Positions 7,898 through 17,153 of a stretch of DNA of 64,000 nt are shown here, piece by piece. The stretch comes from Eubacteriaceae bacterium. Lineage in GTDB: Bacteria; Bacillota; Clostridia; Lachnospirales; Lachnospiraceae. The notes below the pieces were generated by a model. It was given only the letters and a program-made list of their open reading frames with translations, was not told the DNA's origin and made no database searches. The stretch covers positions 119,903 to 183,902 of the forward strand of contig CABIWJ010000007.1 in NCBI GenBank assembly GCA_902362455.1, in the 5' to 3' direction. Within the stretch, counting starts at the first letter, position 1, and each line of letters begins with the position of its first letter. Made by a program: the position numbers and the translations under genes.

Positions 7898-10204
7898 ATG
7901 TTAAGAAAAGGTATGTTTATCAGTGATCGATATGAGATTATCGATAAAGTAGGCTCAGGCGGAATGTCTGATGTATATAAGGCAAAATGTCATAAATTAA
8001 ACAGATATGTTGCTATAAAGGTTTTGAAACCAGAATTCAGCGAAGATAAGAACTTCGTGTCTAAATTCAGAGTTGAAGCACAGTCAGCAGCAGGATTATC
8101 ACATCCTAATATTGTCAATGTATTTGATGTTGGTGAAGATAATGGAATCTATTATATCGTTATGGAGTTAATAGAAGGCATAACACTTAAGAAATATATT
8201 GAAAGAAAAGGTAAGCTGCCTGTTAAGGAAGCTGTAAGTATTCTTATTCAGGTTGCACAGGGAATTGAGGCAGCACATAATAATCATATTATCCATAGAG
8301 ATATAAAGCCACAGAACATTATTATTTCTAAAGAAGGAAAAGTAAAGGTTACAGATTTTGGTATTGCAAGGGCTGCATCTACTAATACGATAAGCTCAAA
8401 TGCTATGGGTTCAGTACATTACATTTCACCTGAACAGGCAAAAGGTGGATTTATAGATGAGAAGAGTGATATTTATTCACTTGGTATTACTTTATATGAG
8501 ATGGTTACAGGAAGACTTCCATTTGAGGGAGATTCTACGGTATCAATTGCATTACAACATGTACAGAATGAATTACCATCACCATTAATATATGTACCTG
8601 ATCTTCCTATAAGTGTAGAGAAGATAATTGAGAAATGTACACAGAAGAAACCTGACAGAAGATATCTTAAGGTATCATCATTAATAGCTGATTTAAAGAA
8701 ATCATTAATATCACCGGATGAAGATTTTGTTCAAATGGTAACATTAGATGAGAATGGTGCTACACGAATGATATCTGATGAAGAAGTATCACAGATTAGA
8801 AAAGAATCAGGCTTTGAAAGACAGGATATAGATATTCCAGTAATAGGTAAGGATAATGAATTATTAGATCCTGATGATGACGATGATGTTGTTGTTAACG
8901 ATGATCTTGAAGATGAATTAGAAGACGACGATAATCCTAAGTTAGATAAGATTATAGCAATCGGTGGTATAGTTACTGCCGTGGTAATTGTAATAATTGT
9001 TGCATTTGTTGTTATATCATTTGCAGGAAATGGTTGTAGTGGTTCTTCTAAGAAAGATAAGACAACAGCAGAGACAACATTAGATGCGAAACATACAAAA
9101 GTACCAAATGTTGTAGGTCTTACACAGGACGAAGCTATTGAGAAACTTAAAGCTGCTACATTAGGATATAAGGTTAAAGAAGAGTATGATAATAAGATTA
9201 AAGAGGGCTACGTTATCAGTACATCGGAAGATGCAGATACAGTTGTCGAGAAGAATACAACAATTACAATTGTAGTAAGCCGTGGTTCAAAAGATGTTGA
9301 AGTACAAGATGTAGCAGGAAAGACTAAGGATGAAGCTAAGAAGATTTTAACTGATGCAGGTTTTAAGGTTAAGTTAGAATATAAAGCAGATAACAGTGTG
9401 GAATTAGATAAAGTAATAAGTACTGATCCAGTTGCATATACACAGGCAAAATATGGTGATGATATTACAATCTATGTAAGCTCAGGAAGTGATTCAACAG
9501 AGGTGCTGGTTCCTAAAATTGTAGGTATGTCAACGCAGGATGCAGCTAAGGCATCATTAGAGGCAAATGGACTTAAGCTTGGCGAAGTCGGTGAAATGTA
9601 TAGTGACACTTATGATAAAGGAAAGGTTGCTAAACAGGACGTTGAAGCTAATAGTAAGGTTCCACAGGGAACAACGGTTAACATCTGGATAAGTAAAGGA
9701 CCAGAAGAGAAACCGAAAGTTCCTAATCTTGTAGGAAGAACAGAAGATGAGGCAAAGGCATTATTAAAGGCAAATGGACTTGAAGCAGGTGAAGCAAAAT
9801 CTGAATATAGTGATTCTGTAACAAGTGGTAAGATTATCAGCCAGACAGTTCAGGCTGACAGTACAGTTGAAAAAGGAAGCAAAGTAGGATATACAGTAAG
9901 TAAGGGACCAAAACCTGCTGAAAAGCCTGCTGAGCCCGAACCAACAACTAAGACAGTTAAGAAGAATATATCAAGAGATAATCTTAATGTTCCTGCTGAT
10001 ATAACATCAGGTGAATTAGTAGCTGATATAGAAGTTAAATATTCTAATAAAACAGAAAATTATACACAGAACCTTGGTAATTATGAAGAATTTTCAACAG
10101 CTACAATAAATCAGACTGTAGATAGTAAAGCAAAATCAGCAACTATCACTGTTAAATTAGATGGTACAGTTGTATATACTTGTGATGTAGAGTATTTAAA
10201 TTAA
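7898..10204 (+). CDS. prkC: PrkC/Stk, membrane Ser/Thr kinase with four PASTA domains
   Basis: This membrane kinase senses muropeptides or lipid II outside the cell and phosphorylates division, translation and germination targets. The cytoplasmic Hanks-type kinase has a Gly-rich loop GSGGMSDV, Lys41 in VAIK, HRD 133-135 and DFG 153-155. A very acidic juxtamembrane patch (about 325-346) leads to one membrane span (about 352-376). Four extracellular PASTA repeats follow from about residue 401, beginning KVPNVVG, VEVQDVAG, VLVPKIVG and PKVPNLVG. After the last repeat there is a Pro/Glu linker and an extra C-terminal module of about 75 residues that I do not recognise. It lies 14 nt after prpC. 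Confidence 0.95.
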   Translation: MLRKGMFISDRYEIIDKVGSGGMSDVYKAKCHKLNRYVAIKVLKPEFSEDKNFVSKFRVEAQSAAGLSHPNIVNVFDVGEDNGIYYIVMELIEGITLKKYIERKGKLPVKEAVSILIQVAQGIEAAHNNHIIHRDIKPQNIIISKEGKVKVTDFGIARAASTNTISSNAMGSVHYISPEQAKGGFIDEKSDIYSLGITLYEMVTGRLPFEGDSTVSIALQHVQNELPSPLIYVPDLPISVEKIIEKCTQKKPDRRYLKVSSLIADLKKSLISPDEDFVQMVTLDENGATRMISDEEVSQIRKESGFERQDIDIPVIGKDNELLDPDDDDDVVVNDDLEDELEDDDNPKLDKIIAIGGIVTAVVIVIIVAFVVISFAGNGCSGSSKKDKTTAETTLDAKHTKVPNVVGLTQDEAIEKLKAATLGYKVKEEYDNKIKEGYVISTSEDADTVVEKNTTITIVVSRGSKDVEVQDVAGKTKDEAKKILTDAGFKVKLEYKADNSVELDKVISTDPVAYTQAKYGDDITIYVSSGSDSTEVLVPKIVGMSTQDAAKASLEANGLKLGEVGEMYSDTYDKGKVAKQDVEANSKVPQGTTVNIWISKGPEEKPKVPNLVGRTEDEAKALLKANGLEAGEAKSEYSDSVTSGKIISQTVQADSTVEKGSKVGYTVSKGPKPAEKPAEPEPTTKTVKKNISRDNLNVPADITSGELVADIEVKYSNKTENYTQNLGNYEEFSTATINQTVDSKAKSATITVKLDGTVVYTCDVEYLN

Positions 10205-10247
10205 TCTAAGTATAATATTGTAAGTATAATACTGAATGAAGGTAAAT

Positions 10248-11132
10248 ATGCAGGGAAAAATCATAAAAGGAATAGCTGGATTCTACTATGTACATGTTGT
10301 ACATAGTGGAATCTATGAATGTAAAGCAAAAGGTGTATTCAGAAATAAGAAAATAAAACCTTTAGTTGGTGACAATGTCGAGATTGAAATTCTTGATGAA
10401 GGAAATAGAATAGGTAATATCATAAATATTTATGATAGAGAAAACGAATTAATCAGGCCTGCTGTATCTAATATCAGTCAGGCTTTGGTTGTTTTCGCCA
10501 TTGCTAATCCAATGCCTAACCTAAATCTATTAGACAGATTCTTAGTTATGATGGAAAGAAATGAAATTGATACAATCATATGTTTTAATAAGATTGATTT
10601 AGTAGATGAAGAAGAGATTCTAAAACTACGGGATATCTATGTTAAAGCGGGATATCATGTAATGTTTACATCAACTAAGGAAAATATGGGAATTGAAGAA
10701 GTGCTAAGAGTAATAGATGGCAAGACAACTGCATTTGCAGGTCCATCCGGTGTAGGTAAGTCATCACTGTTAAATGCATTGATTCCGGAAGCCAACTCGC
10801 AAACAGGCGAAATAAGCGAAAAAATCAAACGTGGTAAACATACTACAAGACATACGGAGATATTTAATGTAAGTGATGATACTTATCTGATGGATACTCC
10901 GGGTTTTAGTTCTCTATATGTAAATGATTTTGAAAAGGAAGAACTTAAGAATTATTTCAGGGAATTCATTGAATATAATAATGGATGTAGATTTACGGGT
11001 TGTGTTCATGTGAATGAGCCTGACTGTCTCGTAAAGGAAGCGGTAGAAAATGGCGGAATCAACCGCTCTAGATATGATAATTATATTCTGATGTATGAAG
11101 AAATTAAAAATAAAAAGAGTACGTGGAGGTAG
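10248..11132 (+). CDS. rsgA: RsgA, ribosome small-subunit assembly GTPase
   Basis: RsgA is a circularly permuted GTPase that checks late 30S assembly. An N-terminal OB fold (about 1-70) precedes the permuted G domain, so the G4 motif NKID comes before the G1 loop GPSGVGKSS and the G3 motif DTPG. The C-terminal zinc-finger region carries [15 protein letters not shown] chose ATG at 10248 because GAAGG (10238-10242) is spaced 5 nt before it and it gives the usual [11 protein letters not shown]; an ATG at 10236 overlaps the ribosome site. It ends 4 nt before rpe. Confidence 0.94.
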   Translation: MQGKIIKGIAGFYYVHVVHSGIYECKAKGVFRNKKIKPLVGDNVEIEILDEGNRIGNIINIYDRENELIRPAVSNISQALVVFAIANPMPNLNLLDRFLVMMERNEIDTIICFNKIDLVDEEEILKLRDIYVKAGYHVMFTSTKENMGIEEVLRVIDGKTTAFAGPSGVGKSSLLNALIPEANSQTGEISEKIKRGKHTTRHTEIFNVSDDTYLMDTPGFSSLYVNDFEKEELKNYFREFIEYNNGCRFTGCVHVNEPDCLVKEAVENGGINRSRYDNYILMYEEIKNKKSTWR

Positions 11133-11136
11133 AGAT

Positions 11137-11799
11137 ATGAGTAAAGAAATTAAACTAGCACCATCGATTTTGTCAGCAGATTTCTCGAAATTAGGAGAAG
11201 ATGTGAAAAAAGTTGTAGATGCAGGTGCAGACTACATACATATTGATGTTATGGACGGAAGTTTTGTGCCAAGCATATCATTTGGATTACCGGTAATTAA
11301 GTCTATAAGAAAAGTTACGGATAAGACATTTGATGTACATCTGATGATTGATGAACCAGTAAGATATATCAAAGAATTTGCAGATTCAGGTGCAGATTTA
11401 ATAACTGTACACGTTGAAGCCTGTAAACATCTTAACAGAACTGTACAGGCTATAAAAGAATGTGGCTGTAAGGCAGGCGTTGTGCTTAACCCATCAACAC
11501 CATTATCTGAATTAGAATATATTTTAGAATATGTTGATATGGTGCTTCTAATGAGTGTTAACCCGGGCTTTGGCGGACAGAAGTACATTGAAAATGTTAC
11601 AGATAAAATTAAAGCTTTAAGAAAAATGATAGATGACAAACAGCTCAATGTAGATATCGAAGTTGATGGCGGTGTCAATCTTAATAATGCTAAAATGATT
11701 ATTGATGCAGGTGCTAATGTCTTAGTAGCAGGCTCAGCAGTATTCAATGGAAATATAGAAGAAAATGTGAAAGGTTTTAAGGGGATATTTGAGAAATGA
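11137..11799 (+). CDS. rpe: Rpe, ribulose-phosphate 3-epimerase
   Basis: Rpe interconverts ribulose 5-phosphate and xylulose 5-phosphate in the pentose phosphate pathway. It is a TIM-barrel enzyme with the metal-binding [12 protein letters not shown], the loop [10 protein letters not shown] and the phosphate-binding DGGVN and AGSAVF. ATG at 11137 follows GGAGG (11125-11129) and gives the normal start [13 protein letters not shown]. About 220 residues is the family length. It lies between rsgA and thiN as in many Firmicutes and overlaps thiN by 4 nt. Confidence 0.95.
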   Translation: MSKEIKLAPSILSADFSKLGEDVKKVVDAGADYIHIDVMDGSFVPSISFGLPVIKSIRKVTDKTFDVHLMIDEPVRYIKEFADSGADLITVHVEACKHLNRTVQAIKECGCKAGVVLNPSTPLSELEYILEYVDMVLLMSVNPGFGGQKYIENVTDKIKALRKMIDDKQLNVDIEVDGGVNLNNAKMIIDAGANVLVAGSAVFNGNIEENVKGFKGIFEK

Positions 11800-12455
11800 A
11801 AAATACTTTGATTATAACAGGCGGTGACATAGATATTGATTATGCTAAGAGATATTGTGAGCAGAATGATTTTACATTTGTCATTGCAGTAGACGGCGGA
11901 CTAAAGATAGCGGAAATGCTTGATATAATTCCTGATTACATAGTTGGTGATTTTGACACAATCAGTCCTCTGATACTATTTAAGTATGAAAATATGAATG
12001 ATGTTAAGATTAAACGTTTTAAACCTGATAAAGATTTTACGGATACTCAGATTGCAATAAATATAGCAATTGAAGAGGAAAGCTTCTCTATAAGTATTCT
12101 AGGTGGAACAGGTTCAAGATTAGACCATACCCTTGCAAATGTTCAGCTTCTCCAGATGGCATTGGCAAATGGTGTGGAGGCAATTATTGTAAGTAGAAAT
12201 AACAGGATAAGGTTGCTTGGAACGAAAAGAAAAGACATTACTATATTTAAAGATGAGTATAAATACGTTTCAATGATTCCTATGAGTGATGTGGTATCAG
12301 GAATTACAACGAATGGAATGAAGTGGAATTTATCAAATTTCGATTTTAAAATTGATGAGAATATTAGCCTTGGAGTAAGTAATGAGATTGTAGGGCAACA
12401 GGCAGAGATTCATATTGATAGTGGAACACTTATATTGATTGAATCGAATGATTAA
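11796..12455 (+). CDS. thiN: ThiN, thiamine pyrophosphokinase
   Basis: ThiN converts thiamine to thiamine pyrophosphate using ATP. The N-terminal half holds the catalytic segments AVDGGLKIA and [10 protein letters not shown], then PDKDFTDTQ and [13 protein letters not shown], all typical of the family. The C-terminal half is the thiamine-binding beta domain. The gene overlaps rpe by 4 nt and closes the housekeeping run that began with priA. Right after its stop the sequence changes to the decayed accessory unit. No TPP riboswitch is seen in front of it, as expected for an internal operon gene. Confidence 0.92.
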   Translation: MKNTLIITGGDIDIDYAKRYCEQNDFTFVIAVDGGLKIAEMLDIIPDYIVGDFDTISPLILFKYENMNDVKIKRFKPDKDFTDTQIAINIAIEEESFSISILGGTGSRLDHTLANVQLLQMALANGVEAIIVSRNNRIRLLGTKRKDITIFKDEYKYVSMIPMSDVVSGITTNGMKWNLSNFDFKIDENISLGVSNEIVGQQAEIHIDSGTLILIESND

Positions 12456-12473
12456 ACAGGAGCATATGGGTTA

Positions 12474-12540
12474 TCATACATTTGTATATGATTTAATTAC
12501 ATCAGGCTTTGGATCATTTAATACCATTAGAATAAAATAG
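12474..12540 (+). pseudogene. Remnant: last ~20 codons of a second cysteine-peptidase gene
   Basis: Bases from about 12478 to 12540 match the 3' end of the intact peptidase gene (14845-14907) almost base for base, up to and including the TAG stop. They encode the same C-terminus DLITSGFGSFNTIRIK. Nothing upstream resembles the rest of that gene: the match begins about 22 nt after the thiN stop. This is the surviving tail of a lost upstream copy. A short ATG-initiated reading frame at 12466 reads into it, but it has no independent support as a gene. Confidence 0.8.
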
Positions 12541-12558
12541 GATGCAAAGGAGAGAATT

Positions 12559-12972
12559 ATGGCACTAATAATATTATTAGTTATTATGCTAATTTTTGCT
12601 ATGTTATTAGCAATTATTTACAATAAGTAAATTAAAAGATGTATTTGATTCAAATTATGAACTGGATTATCCTTGGTTAAAAAATATGAATATATATTAT
12701 CTTGTAAATTTATAGACTATGAAGAAAAAACTGATACTATTGAATCAAATTATATAAGTATACCTTTTCCAACATTTGTATTAGATGAGTCAGTTGGAAC
12801 TATAAAAGAGGATATGTTAATCAAGTGCGATTTTGAATATTTAAAGACTTATTATAAAGATTTTACGAATGTGAAGCTTGAAGATGATAAAATAGAAATT
12901 ACTTTGAATGATTATATATGTACTATTACACCAAATGGTAATTATGCACATTTCGAAGTTGAAAAGAAATAA
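12559..12972 (+). pseudogene. Decayed copy of the membrane-protein gene at 14926-15654
   Basis: The first 54 bases (ATG at 12559, behind an intact AAAGGAGAG) match the start of the intact gene. The match then jumps to a point equivalent to 15294, which removes about 314 bases and shifts the frame, so translation stops after 23 residues at TAA 12628-12630. A second lesion is an A-run of six instead of seven just after CCTTGGTT (12670-12677). Downstream, 12673-12972 stays open for 99 residues nearly identical to the C-terminus of the intact protein, but it starts with an unsupported TTG. I read the whole as a pseudogene. Confidence 0.85.
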
Positions 12973-13018
12973 ATAAGAATAATAGAATTATATAAAACTT
13001 AGATAGTCAAATATAGTT

Positions 13019-13078
13019 AAAGCCGATAGACGGTGTATATCTGAATGTTATAGATATACATCATTTATCGGCTTTTAT
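13019..13078 (+). terminator. Two-tier hairpin terminator, first copy
   Basis: AAAGCCGATA (13019-13028) pairs with TATCGGCTTT (13066-13075), and an inner stem pairs TGTATATCT (13034-13042) with AGATATACA (13052-13060). T-rich sequence follows. The same structure occurs after the intact unit at 15701-15757, with identical stems. Confidence 0.8.
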
Positions 13079-13194
13079 TATATGATTAGCATTGTAAATT
13101 AAAACTTGAGCTATAAGACAAAACACTTGATGGTTAGGGTAGCCATTAAAATATTTTACTATATAACTATATTTTAAATAGTGATGAGAATAAA

Positions 13195-13288
13195 AGTAAC
13201 GAAAACCAACGGAAAGTAACGAAAATTAATAAATAACAGTATAAAGTGTAGAAAAAAATTAAAAAATTTTTTTTAAAACCAACGGAAA
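13195..13288 (+). promoter_or_regulatory. Direct repeats upstream of the peptidase gene
   Basis: The 14-mer AAAACCAACGGAAA occurs at 13202-13215 and again at 13275-13288, 73 bp apart (close to seven helical turns). AGTAACGAAAA occurs at 13195-13205 and 13215-13225, 20 bp apart. The spacer is very AT-rich with an A/T tract at 13254-13274. The rest of the roughly 450-base gap before 13534 holds no gene that I can support. Repeats on this scale suggest activator binding sites, possibly for a response regulator; the regulator is unknown. Confidence 0.5.
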
Positions 13289-13533
13289 CTAATTGTTATA
13301 TTGTTTTAAAATATTGTAAAATAAATGGACAGATATTTTATTATAGATGCTAAATATCAAATAAAATATTTGTGAAATAGTAAATTCACATAGATTATGT
13401 ATCTGATTTTAATAGGAATGTGAAAGGAGATGAGTTATGGAAATGTATACATAAGAATAAATGTGAATTTAATATTATGTATTTAAACATAAATATAAGA
13501 AAGTATATTAAGAATTGAAGAGAGGACAAAAAG

Positions 13534-14907
13534 ATGAAAAAGGTATTAAGAGATTATATAAAAAAAGCTATGATTATATGTACGAGCTTTTTATTAATGA
13601 TGCATGGAATTATATTTTCAGCATATGCAAGTGAATCTGGTGATTTTGAAAACAATGGTGAATATGTAGAAATTGATGATGAATTGCTAGATGTCGCCGC
13701 TACAGTTGATGATAGCTTTACTTATATAACAGATTTATCAGAATGTTATGGCGACAGTGTAACGAGTATAGTTAATATGAACTATGATGAGATAGTTAGG
13801 AAAATTATAGGATTACAATATGGAGTTAATGATTTATATGAAATTAATTTAGGAAATCAAATTGAATTGTATGATGCAAATAATGTTAATACATATATGG
13901 GATATAATTTTTGCGTTAATAATACAAATGAATATGGATATATAACAATTGCAACACATACAAAGACTACATTAGTTAAAGAAATAGTAGATAATTTATT
14001 ATTACCAGAAGAAAGAGAAAAAGTATATTATCTTTCTAACTCTGAATTTTATTTTTGGAATGAATTAGAACAGTGTTTTCAAACATTTGACGGATTGGAA
14101 ATATCATATGAAGATTTCGAGATGTTCTTAGAAGAAAGAAAACAAGCACTTTATAATTTGACAATTGAATTACTTGCGAGTACAGAAGTGGATAGTGTTT
14201 CACAAATAAATAATTTGTTGAATATAGATAAAGAAGAAAACAATGAAATATTTATGGGATATAATGGCCAAAGTGGAAGTGGATATGGAGGCATTGAGGA
14301 TTGTCCTGCGTATTTAAAAGATAAATATCATAAGAATGTAAAATTAAAGTCATCAAAATATTTAAAGATGAATAACTTCATAATGTATACTTTAGAAAAT
14401 AAAAATAGTGAGGCAGTAAATAATTGTACACTTACAGCAATAACAAGAATATTAGACTATTACAAAGAAAATGGGTATAAAAAAATTAATAGCAATTTTA
14501 ATGATATTTATACTAAAGTGAGAAAAGTAGCGGTAAAGCATGGCTATACTCCGGAGAAAGGTACAGATTTTTGGAAAATTGATAATATAGTAGAAGAAGT
14601 ACTGCATAATTATGGATATAAAAAGGCAAAATGTAAAGGTATATATTTATGGTCATTTAAAGAACAAGTAAAAAAAGAGATTGATGCAAATAGACCTGTT
14701 ATTATGAATTTAGCTAGAGGATTTTATGGAAATCATACAGTTACAGTAAGCGGCTATGCTATATATAAATCAGGTATAATAACTTACAATATGATACAGG
14801 TTTATGATGGATGGAAGTCTGTTAGAAGATTTATAGATTATAAAGCATTTGCATATGATTTAATTACATCAGGCTTTGGATCATTCAATACAATTAGAAT
14901 AAAATAG
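13534..14907 (+). CDS. Secreted papain-like (C39/C10-type) cysteine peptidase, putative
   Basis: A basic start and hydrophobic stretch (residues about 12-30, ending SAYAS) form a signal peptide, so the protein is exported. Residues about 40-260 are an acidic region I do not recognise; they may be a propeptide. The C-terminal 170 residues look like a papain-fold peptidase: Cys298 in NNCTLTAITRILDYY at the start of a helix, His401 in GNHTVTVSGY, and Asp425 in QVYDGW complete a plausible Cys-His-Asp triad. GAGAGGA lies 6 nt before the ATG. It is followed 18 nt later by a membrane-protein gene and the pair ends in a terminator. The fold class is inferred from motif spacing, and the substrate is unknown. 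Confidence 0.65.
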   Translation: MKKVLRDYIKKAMIICTSFLLMMHGIIFSAYASESGDFENNGEYVEIDDELLDVAATVDDSFTYITDLSECYGDSVTSIVNMNYDEIVRKIIGLQYGVNDLYEINLGNQIELYDANNVNTYMGYNFCVNNTNEYGYITIATHTKTTLVKEIVDNLLLPEEREKVYYLSNSEFYFWNELEQCFQTFDGLEISYEDFEMFLEERKQALYNLTIELLASTEVDSVSQINNLLNIDKEENNEIFMGYNGQSGSGYGGIEDCPAYLKDKYHKNVKLKSSKYLKMNNFIMYTLENKNSEAVNNCTLTAITRILDYYKENGYKKINSNFNDIYTKVRKVAVKHGYTPEKGTDFWKIDNIVEEVLHNYGYKKAKCKGIYLWSFKEQVKKEIDANRPVIMNLARGFYGNHTVTVSGYAIYKSGIITYNMIQVYDGWKSVRRFIDYKAFAYDLITSGFGSFNTIRIK

Positions 14908-14925
14908 TATGCAAAGGAGAGAGTT

Positions 14926-15654
14926 ATGGCACTGATAATGTTATTAGTTATTATACTAATTTTTGCTATATTATTAGCAGTCAGTATAAAGTACAAGAAA
15001 AAGATAATTTTATATGTAGTATTTGGAATTATAGGGATAGTTGGTCTTACATGGATATTAAATCATACAATATTCTACTATAATAATGATAAAGTGGAAA
15101 TAGAACGATTACTAGGTAATTATGATAACTTTAATATTAAAATAAAAAATCATAAGCTTAAATTCAATGGCACATCAGTTAGCTTTAGTTGTGAATATTC
15201 AATGGAAGATTTATTTACAAAAGTAAAGGAACAGTATAATAATACATATATTGATAATAAATTTAATAAAATAGTAATTGTATATGATAATGAATTATTT
15301 ACAATAAGTAAATTAAAAGATGTATTTGATTCAAATTATGAACCGGATTATCCTTGGTTAAAAAAATATGAATATATATTATCTTGTAAATTTATAGACT
15401 ATGAAGAAAAAACTGATACTATTGAATCAAATTATATAAGTATACCTTTTCCAACATTTGTATTAGATGAGTCAGTTGGAACTATAAAAGAGGATATGTT
15501 AATCAAGTGCGATTTTGAATATTTAAAGACTTATTATAAAGATTTTACGAATGTGAAGCTTGAAGATGATAAAATAGAAATTACTTTGAATGATTATATA
15601 TGTACTATTACACCAAATGGTAATTATGCACATTTCGAAGTCGAAAAGAAATAA
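14926..15654 (+). CDS. Membrane protein with two N-terminal spans and an external domain, unknown
   Basis: I do not recognise this family. Two hydrophobic segments (about residues 2-20 and 27-47) form a hairpin, leaving about 190 residues rich in Tyr, Asp, Glu and Lys that are likely outside the cell. AAGGAGAG is well spaced before the ATG. It lies 18 nt after the peptidase gene and shares its terminator, so the two probably act together; an inhibitor, immunity or anchoring partner for the peptidase is conceivable but not shown. The upstream copy of the unit retains damaged pieces of this gene. Confidence 0.7.
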   Translation: MALIMLLVIILIFAILLAVSIKYKKKIILYVVFGIIGIVGLTWILNHTIFYYNNDKVEIERLLGNYDNFNIKIKNHKLKFNGTSVSFSCEYSMEDLFTKVKEQYNNTYIDNKFNKIVIVYDNELFTISKLKDVFDSNYEPDYPWLKKYEYILSCKFIDYEEKTDTIESNYISIPFPTFVLDESVGTIKEDMLIKCDFEYLKTYYKDFTNVKLEDDKIEITLNDYICTITPNGNYAHFEVEKK

Positions 15655-15700
15655 ATAAGAATAATAAAATTATATAAAACTTAGATAGTCAAATATAGTT

Positions 15701-15760
15701 AAAGCCGATAGACGGTGTATATCTGAATGTTATAGATATACATCATTTATCGGCTTTTAT
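15701..15760. terminator. Two-tier hairpin terminator, second copy
   Basis: The stem AAAGCCGATA (15701-15710) pairs with TATCGGCTTT (15748-15757), with the same inner stem as at 13019-13078. A-rich sequence on one side and T-rich on the other let it serve both the plus-strand unit and the converging ychF gene. Confidence 0.8.
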
Positions 15761-15824
15761 TATATAATAGAACTATATGACAGAATGTTTGATAGCTAGG
15801 ATTAGTAATCAACACAATTAATAA

Positions 15825-16922
15825 TTAAACATTGAATCTGAAAAGGATAACATCTCCGTCTTTAACAACATAATCTTTACCCTCAAGTCTTACAAGCCCT
15901 TTATCTTTAGCGCCTGAATAAGAACCACAGTCAAGTAAGTCCTGATAGTTGACAACTTCAGCTCTGATGAAACCACGCTCAAAGTCGCTATGAATTTTAC
16001 CGGCAGCACCTGGAGCTTTAGTACCCTCTTTGATTGTCCAGGCTCTTGTCTCCTGTTTACCGGCAGTTAAATAACTGATTAATCCTAATAATTTATAGCT
16101 GGCTTTAATTAATTTATCAAGACCTGATTCTTTTAATCCTAATTCTTCAAGGAACATTGCTTTATCATCATCATCTAATTCTGATATTTCCTGTTCAATC
16201 TGTGCAGAAATAACAAATACTTCAAAGCCCTCTGATGCAGCAAATTCTCTTACCTTTTGTACATTTTCATTAGATGCACCATCGTCAGCTAAATCTGATT
16301 CAGCAACATTAGCTGCGAAGATTACAGGCTTATATGTGAGAAGATTATAAGAAGCAAGAAGTGCAGCTTCGTCATCATCATTTGGTTCAAAACTCTTAGC
16401 TAGTCTGCCTTCTTCAAGATGTTCTTTGATTCTATTTAATAAATCAAGTTCTTTAGCAAGTGCTTTATCGTTTCTTGAACCTTTAGATGTTTTAGCAATT
16501 CTTCTTTCAAGTATCTCAATATCAGAAAATACTAATTCTAAATTGATAGTTTCGATATCACGCATTGGGTTTACACTACCGTCTACGTGGATAACATTTG
16601 TATCTTCGAAACATCTTACTACATGAACGATTGCATCAACCTCACGAATATTTGATAAGAACTGGTTACCGAGTCCCTCACCTTTTGAAGCACCTTTTAC
16701 AAGACCGGCAATATCAACGAATTCTATAACTGCAGGTGTGATTTTATCTGAATCATATAATGCAGCAAGTTTATTAAGTCTGTCATCCGGAACAGTTACA
16801 ACACCAACATTTGGGTCTATTGTACAGAATGGGTAGTTTGCTGATTCTGCACCGGCTTTTGTTAATGAATTAAAAAGTGTACTCTTTCCTACGTTAGGAA
16901 GACCTACGATACCAAGTTTCAT
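15825..16922 (-). CDS. ychF: YchF/OLA1-family ribosome-associated ATPase
   Basis: This universally conserved P-loop ATPase of the Obg group binds ribosomes and responds to oxidative stress. G1 is GLPNVGKST, G3 is DIAG, and the G4 position reads NVAE, the NxxE variant that gives ATP rather than GTP preference. A helical coiled region and a C-terminal TGS domain follow. The start giving MKLGIVGLPNVGK is at 16922 on the minus strand, preceded by AAAGGA; 17 further codons are open upstream but do not match the family. It is monocistronic, converges on the peptidase unit and diverges from lgt. Confidence 0.94.
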   Translation of the reverse strand: MKLGIVGLPNVGKSTLFNSLTKAGAESANYPFCTIDPNVGVVTVPDDRLNKLAALYDSDKITPAVIEFVDIAGLVKGASKGEGLGNQFLSNIREVDAIVHVVRCFEDTNVIHVDGSVNPMRDIETINLELVFSDIEILERRIAKTSKGSRNDKALAKELDLLNRIKEHLEEGRLAKSFEPNDDDEAALLASYNLLTYKPVIFAANVAESDLADDGASNENVQKVREFAASEGFEVFVISAQIEQEISELDDDDKAMFLEELGLKESGLDKLIKASYKLLGLISYLTAGKQETRAWTIKEGTKAPGAAGKIHSDFERGFIRAEVVNYQDLLDCGSYSGAKDKGLVRLEGKDYVVKDGDVILFRFNV

Positions 16923-17153
16923 TTTTCTATAATCCTTTCTTTTACTCATATGGTTTGTATTTAAAATATCCATAGAAATTTAATTTAACTAATTGTAAAT
17001 AGTAACACAAAACGATATAAAAGTCAAAATATAGCACTATAATTAGTGAGGAAAGAAACTTTGCAGAATAAGAAGTGTTAAAATCAGGTTGTGAAAATAG
17101 GAGTGGGAGGGTATAATGTAGAGAAAGAATTTGATAATGAAAGAGGAATAGAA

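Noticed and set aside
12673..12972. 99-residue open frame as an independent gene
   Set aside because: It is the out-of-context 3' end of the duplicated membrane-protein gene, begins at a TTG created by a one-base change in an A-run and has no ribosome site.
16426..16626. Plus-strand frame inside ychF
   Set aside because: It is the complement of a clear GTPase/ATPase gene with full motifs and has no ribosome site; many similar antisense frames across the window were dropped for the same reason.
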